A stretch of DNA of 7,360 nt from assembly GCA_003151555.1 (NCBI GenBank), contig PLXU01000178.1:229-7588 (forward strand). Reading direction: 5' to 3'. Within the stretch, counting starts at the first letter, position 1; each line of letters starts with the position of its first letter. Made by a program: the position numbers and the translations under genes. This DNA comes from Acidimicrobiaceae bacterium. GTDB lineage: Bacteria > Actinomycetota > Acidimicrobiia > Acidimicrobiales > RAAP-2. Positions 5,592 to 7,360 of this stretch are shown here, one piece after another. The notes under the pieces were generated by a model, which made no database searches, had not been told where the DNA came from, and saw only the letters and a program-made list of their open reading frames with translations.

Positions 5592-6263
5592 TTAGTGACG
5601 TGAGGTGCGGCTCGGACCTCGGCGCAGACGGCCCGTGTTGTGCTGGTAGTTGCGTCGCGGCCGACGCTGCGCGGGCGGCTCCGGTTTGGCGGCGATCTGC
5701 CAGACCCGCCAGAACCGGCCGAAGGCAGTCATTACGGTGAGTACCAACAACAGCCAGAGCACGGGAATGAAGATCTGCGTCGCCAGCAAGGCCACACCCA
5801 ACAACACCATGCGCTCGGCGCGTTCCATGAGTCCGCCCTTGGCGGCCAGCCCCAGGCTCTCGGCCTTGGAACGCTGGTAGGAGACCATGAAGGTGGCAGT
5901 CATGATGCCGATGGGCAGCAGTACCAGTTGGCCGCGGTGCTGGGCGGTCAAGTAGTACGCCGCGCCACCAAGTAATACGGCGTCCGAGATGCGGTCGACC
6001 ACCGAGTCGAAGTAGCTGCCGCGTTGGCTGGCCCGATTGGACGCCTTGGCCACCGGTCCGTCAAAGAGATCGTGCGCGCCCGTGGCGATGAGCAAGACCA
6101 CCGCGAGGTGGTGGTGGCCCACGGCGATTGCCCAGGCCGTCGCGCAGGCGAAGACGAGACCGGAAGCCGTGAGCCAGTCAGCGGAGAAGCCGATGCGGAC
6201 CAACCAACGTCCCACTGGGGCCGTCCTCACGTCTACTGACTTGCGGAATTTTCCGTCGAACAT
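5592..6263 (-). CDS. pgsA: Phosphatidylinositol phosphate synthase (CDP-alcohol phosphatidyltransferase)
   Basis: A 223-residue integral membrane enzyme of the CDP-alcohol phosphatidyltransferase family. Actinobacterial members at this locus join CDP-diacylglycerol and inositol 1-phosphate to give phosphatidylinositol phosphate, the precursor of PI and PIMs. The signature DxxDGxxAR-x8-GxxxDxxxD is present as D65-LF-D68-G69-PV-A72-K73, then G82, D86 and D90. All acidic metal ligands are kept, but the usual Arg is Lys73. FDSVVDRISDAVLLGG (85-100), SYQRSKAESLGL (128-139) and KGGLMERAERMVLL (142-155) match the inositol-phosphate type better than the glycerol-phosphate type. About five or six hydrophobic helices are visible between residues 32 and 190. 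The last 30 residues form an Arg-rich cytosolic tail. The ATG at 6261-6263 follows GGAGG with 3-base spacing. It lies 52 bases after the HIT gene and opens the PIM module. Confidence 0.9.
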   Translation of the reverse strand: MFDGKFRKSVDVRTAPVGRWLVRIGFSADWLTASGLVFACATAWAIAVGHHHLAVVLLIATGAHDLFDGPVAKASNRASQRGSYFDSVVDRISDAVLLGGAAYYLTAQHRGQLVLLPIGIMTATFMVSYQRSKAESLGLAAKGGLMERAERMVLLGVALLATQIFIPVLWLLLVLTVMTAFGRFWRVWQIAAKPEPPAQRRPRRNYQHNTGRLRRGPSRTSRH

Positions 6264-6266
6264 GAT

Positions 6267-6271
6267 CCTCC
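6267..6271 (-). promoter_or_regulatory. Ribosome binding site of pgsA
   Basis: GGAGG on the minus strand, three bases before the pgsA ATG (a short but workable spacing). It fixes the start of the PIM module. The two genes that follow in the module lack such sites and abut or overlap their upstream neighbour. Confidence 0.6.
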
Positions 6272-6285
6272 GGACCGTTTGGCTA

Positions 6286-6291
6286 AGTCTA
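6286..6291 (-). promoter_or_regulatory. Candidate -10 box in the HIT-pgsA gap
   Basis: The 52-base gap is the longest in the window. TAGACT on the minus strand fits TAnnnT (four of six bases of TATAAT) and would give a leader of about 15 bases carrying the GGAGG before pgsA. A TTGTCA occurs upstream, but only 13 bases away, too close for a normal -35. An internal promoter for the PIM genes is plausible but weakly supported. Confidence 0.28.
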
Positions 6292-6315
6292 GGTTACGTT
6301 CGTGTGACAATCGGT

Positions 6316-6816
6316 TCAAAAGTGGTCGTGCACTTTCTGCCACGTGGCCGATAACGACTCCGATAAGACCCGGGTTTCGCCCACCGAGGTCATAAAATTG
6401 GTGTCGCCGCCCCAGCGCGGCAACACGTGGCCGTGCAGGTGCTTCGGGATTCCCGCCCCGGCCGCCACGCCGAGATTGAAGCCAATATTCATCCCATCGG
6501 CACCGTAGGCCATCTCGATCGCCATCACCGTGTGGCGCAACGCCAGGAAATATTCGCGGTACTCCTCGTCGGTTAGTTCTGCGAAACCGGCGACGTGTCG
6601 ACGCGGCAGCACCAGGAGATGGCCCGATCCGTACGGGTAGGCGTTCAAGACCACGAAGGTGGAGTCGCTACGCCACAACACGCCCGACGACTCGCCCACC
6701 TCTTCGTTGCTCAGCGCGCAAAAGACGCACGCGACCTCGCCGGCGGCGTTGAGCGAGGCAATGGCCCCCGATACGTACTGCTCGCGCCAGGCCGCCCAAA
6801 AACGATCCAGTGACAC
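6316..6816 (-). CDS. HIT family nucleotide phosphorylase/hydrolase, Ap4A phosphorylase-like
   Basis: A 166-residue histidine triad protein. The neighbour of thrS in M. tuberculosis (Rv2613c) belongs to the same group and is an Ap4A phosphorylase, cleaving diadenosine tetraphosphate to ADP and ATP. The triad is KHLHGHVLPRW (125-135), with His126, His128 and His130, the central one being the nucleophile. NIGFNLGVAAGAG (110-122) is the nucleotide-binding loop, and PYGSGHLLVLPRRH (61-74) the first conserved strand pair. CVFC (30-33) could hold a structural metal. RWGGDTNFMTSVG (134-146) after the triad is typical of this group. The start is GTG at 6814-6816, sharing one base with the thrS stop (TAGTG), with no Shine-Dalgarno sequence, which implies translational coupling. 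Ap4A phosphorylase rather than generic HIT hydrolase activity is inferred by similarity and synteny. Confidence 0.92.
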   Translation of the reverse strand: MSLDRFWAAWREQYVSGAIASLNAAGEVACVFCALSNEEVGESSGVLWRSDSTFVVLNAYPYGSGHLLVLPRRHVAGFAELTDEEYREYFLALRHTVMAIEMAYGADGMNIGFNLGVAAGAGIPKHLHGHVLPRWGGDTNFMTSVGETRVLSESLSATWQKVHDHF

Positions 6817-7360
6817 TAGGAGGTCTCGGGCGATCCGTGGCTGGCGATCTCGCTCAGCAGACGTTCACGAAACTCCGACAGGCCCACGCCGCGTTCGGGG
6901 TCGTTCGATCCGCGGGCGTTGACGCCGAGCGTGCCTTTGGCGACGTCGTCGTCGCCGACCACCACGATGTAGGGGATCTTCTCGAGCTTGGCCCGGCGAA
7001 TGCGCGCGCCCAGCGGTTCGCTCGCCTCCTCGACCTCGACGCGCACGCCCTCGAGGCGAAGCGCGGTCGCCACGTCGAACGCGTACTCGTCGTGCGCGTC
7101 GCGCACGCCCAGCACCCGAACCTGTTCGGGGCTCAGCCAGGTGGGCATGTTGCCGGCGTAGTGCTCGATCAAGACCGCCATGAAGCGCTCCACTGATCCG
7201 AATAGCGCGCGGTGGATCATGATCGGTTGGTGGCGGGAGTTGTCCTGGCCGACGTAGCTGATCTCGAAACGCTGCGGCAGCTGGAAGTCGAGCTGAACGG
7301 TCGACAGCTGCCAGGTCCGACCGATCGCGTCGCGCGCCTGCACCGAGATCTTCGGGCCGT
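6816..7360 (-). CDS. thrS: Threonyl-tRNA synthetase (C-terminal part, cut by window edge)
   Basis: About 180 C-terminal residues of threonyl-tRNA synthetase, a class II enzyme that charges tRNA-Thr. The frame is open to the right edge, so the start and most of the catalytic core lie outside. The visible part opens with GPKISVQARDAIGRTWQ and QLSTVQLDFQLPQRF, the late catalytic-domain block. MIHRALFGSVERF follows, containing class II motif 3 (GSVERF) and the His of HRA that is a zinc ligand in the E. coli enzyme. After IEHYAGNMPTWLSPEQV comes the alpha/beta anticodon-binding domain, with DVATALRLEGVRVEV, the block GARIRRAKLEKIPYIVVVGD and GTLGVNAR. It ends at a normal length after that domain, with TAG at 6816-6818. 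An internal GTG at 7341-7343 is codon usage within the gene, not its start. Confidence 0.98.
   Translation of the reverse strand, partial: GPKISVQARDAIGRTWQLSTVQLDFQLPQRFEISYVGQDNSRHQPIMIHRALFGSVERFMAVLIEHYAGNMPTWLSPEQVRVLGVRDAHDEYAFDVATALRLEGVRVEVEEASEPLGARIRRAKLEKIPYIVVVGDDDVAKGTLGVNARGSNDPERGVGLSEFRERLLSEIASHGSPETS

Noticed and set aside
6264..6315. Intrinsic terminator between the HIT gene and pgsA
   Set aside because: No stem followed by a T-tract on the minus strand; only a weak -10-like hexamer was seen.
1..7360. CRISPR array, tRNA, insertion sequence or phage genes
   Set aside because: No spaced direct repeats, cloverleaf, transposase motif or terminal inverted repeats were found; the window is conserved chromosomal housekeeping content.

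Overview
The window is a densely packed, high-GC stretch of actinobacterial chromosome. All ten genes recognised lie on the minus strand, so transcription runs from high to low coordinates. The best clue to the organism is the gene set and order: thrS, a HIT-family nucleotide hydrolase/phosphorylase, a phosphatidylinositol-phosphate synthase, a PatA-type acyltransferase, PimA, one extra gene, pdxS, pdxT, yebC, ruvC. The same backbone, with insertions, occurs in Mycobacterium tuberculosis between thrS and ruvC (about Rv2614c to Rv2594c). The sequences here are divergent from the mycobacterial ones. An actinobacterium outside Mycobacteriales, possibly an Acidimicrobiia-like lineage, is my best inference, but I cannot prove the taxon.

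Layout from right to left, in transcription order. Bases 7360-6816 hold the C-terminal part of threonyl-tRNA synthetase, cut by the window edge. Bases 6816-6316 hold an Ap4A-phosphorylase-like HIT protein whose GTG start overlaps the thrS stop by one base. Bases 6263-3590 are a phosphatidylinositol mannoside (PIM) module: pgsA-type synthase (makes phosphatidylinositol phosphate), patA-type acyltransferase and pimA (first mannosyltransferase), joined by a 2-nt gap and a 4-nt GTGA overlap. Bases 3583-2678 encode an unassigned membrane protein that looks like an M48/HtpX metallopeptidase domain with its zinc-binding residues destroyed. Bases 2651-1150 are pdxS and pdxT, the two subunits of the R5P-dependent pyridoxal 5'-phosphate synthase. 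Bases 1118-369 encode a YebC/TACO1 family protein. Bases 328-1 are the N-terminal part of RuvC, cut by the left edge.

Most genes are nearly contiguous. The longest gaps are 52, 40, 31 and 26 bases, so there is no gene-free stretch above 300 bases. No tRNA, rRNA, CRISPR array, insertion sequence or convincing rho-independent terminator was seen.

The most interesting points are: the zinc-ligand-less M48-like protein between pimA and pdxS; a 7-bp stem-loop that buries the only Shine-Dalgarno-like sequence of pdxS; possible leaderless promoters at pdxS and ruvC; a visible drop in GC from about 2680 to about 6830 relative to both flanks; and an Arg-to-Lys change in the CDP-alcohol phosphotransferase signature. 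Nothing in the window is a clear new system; the M48-like pseudo-enzyme next to the PIM genes is the best candidate for undescribed biology.
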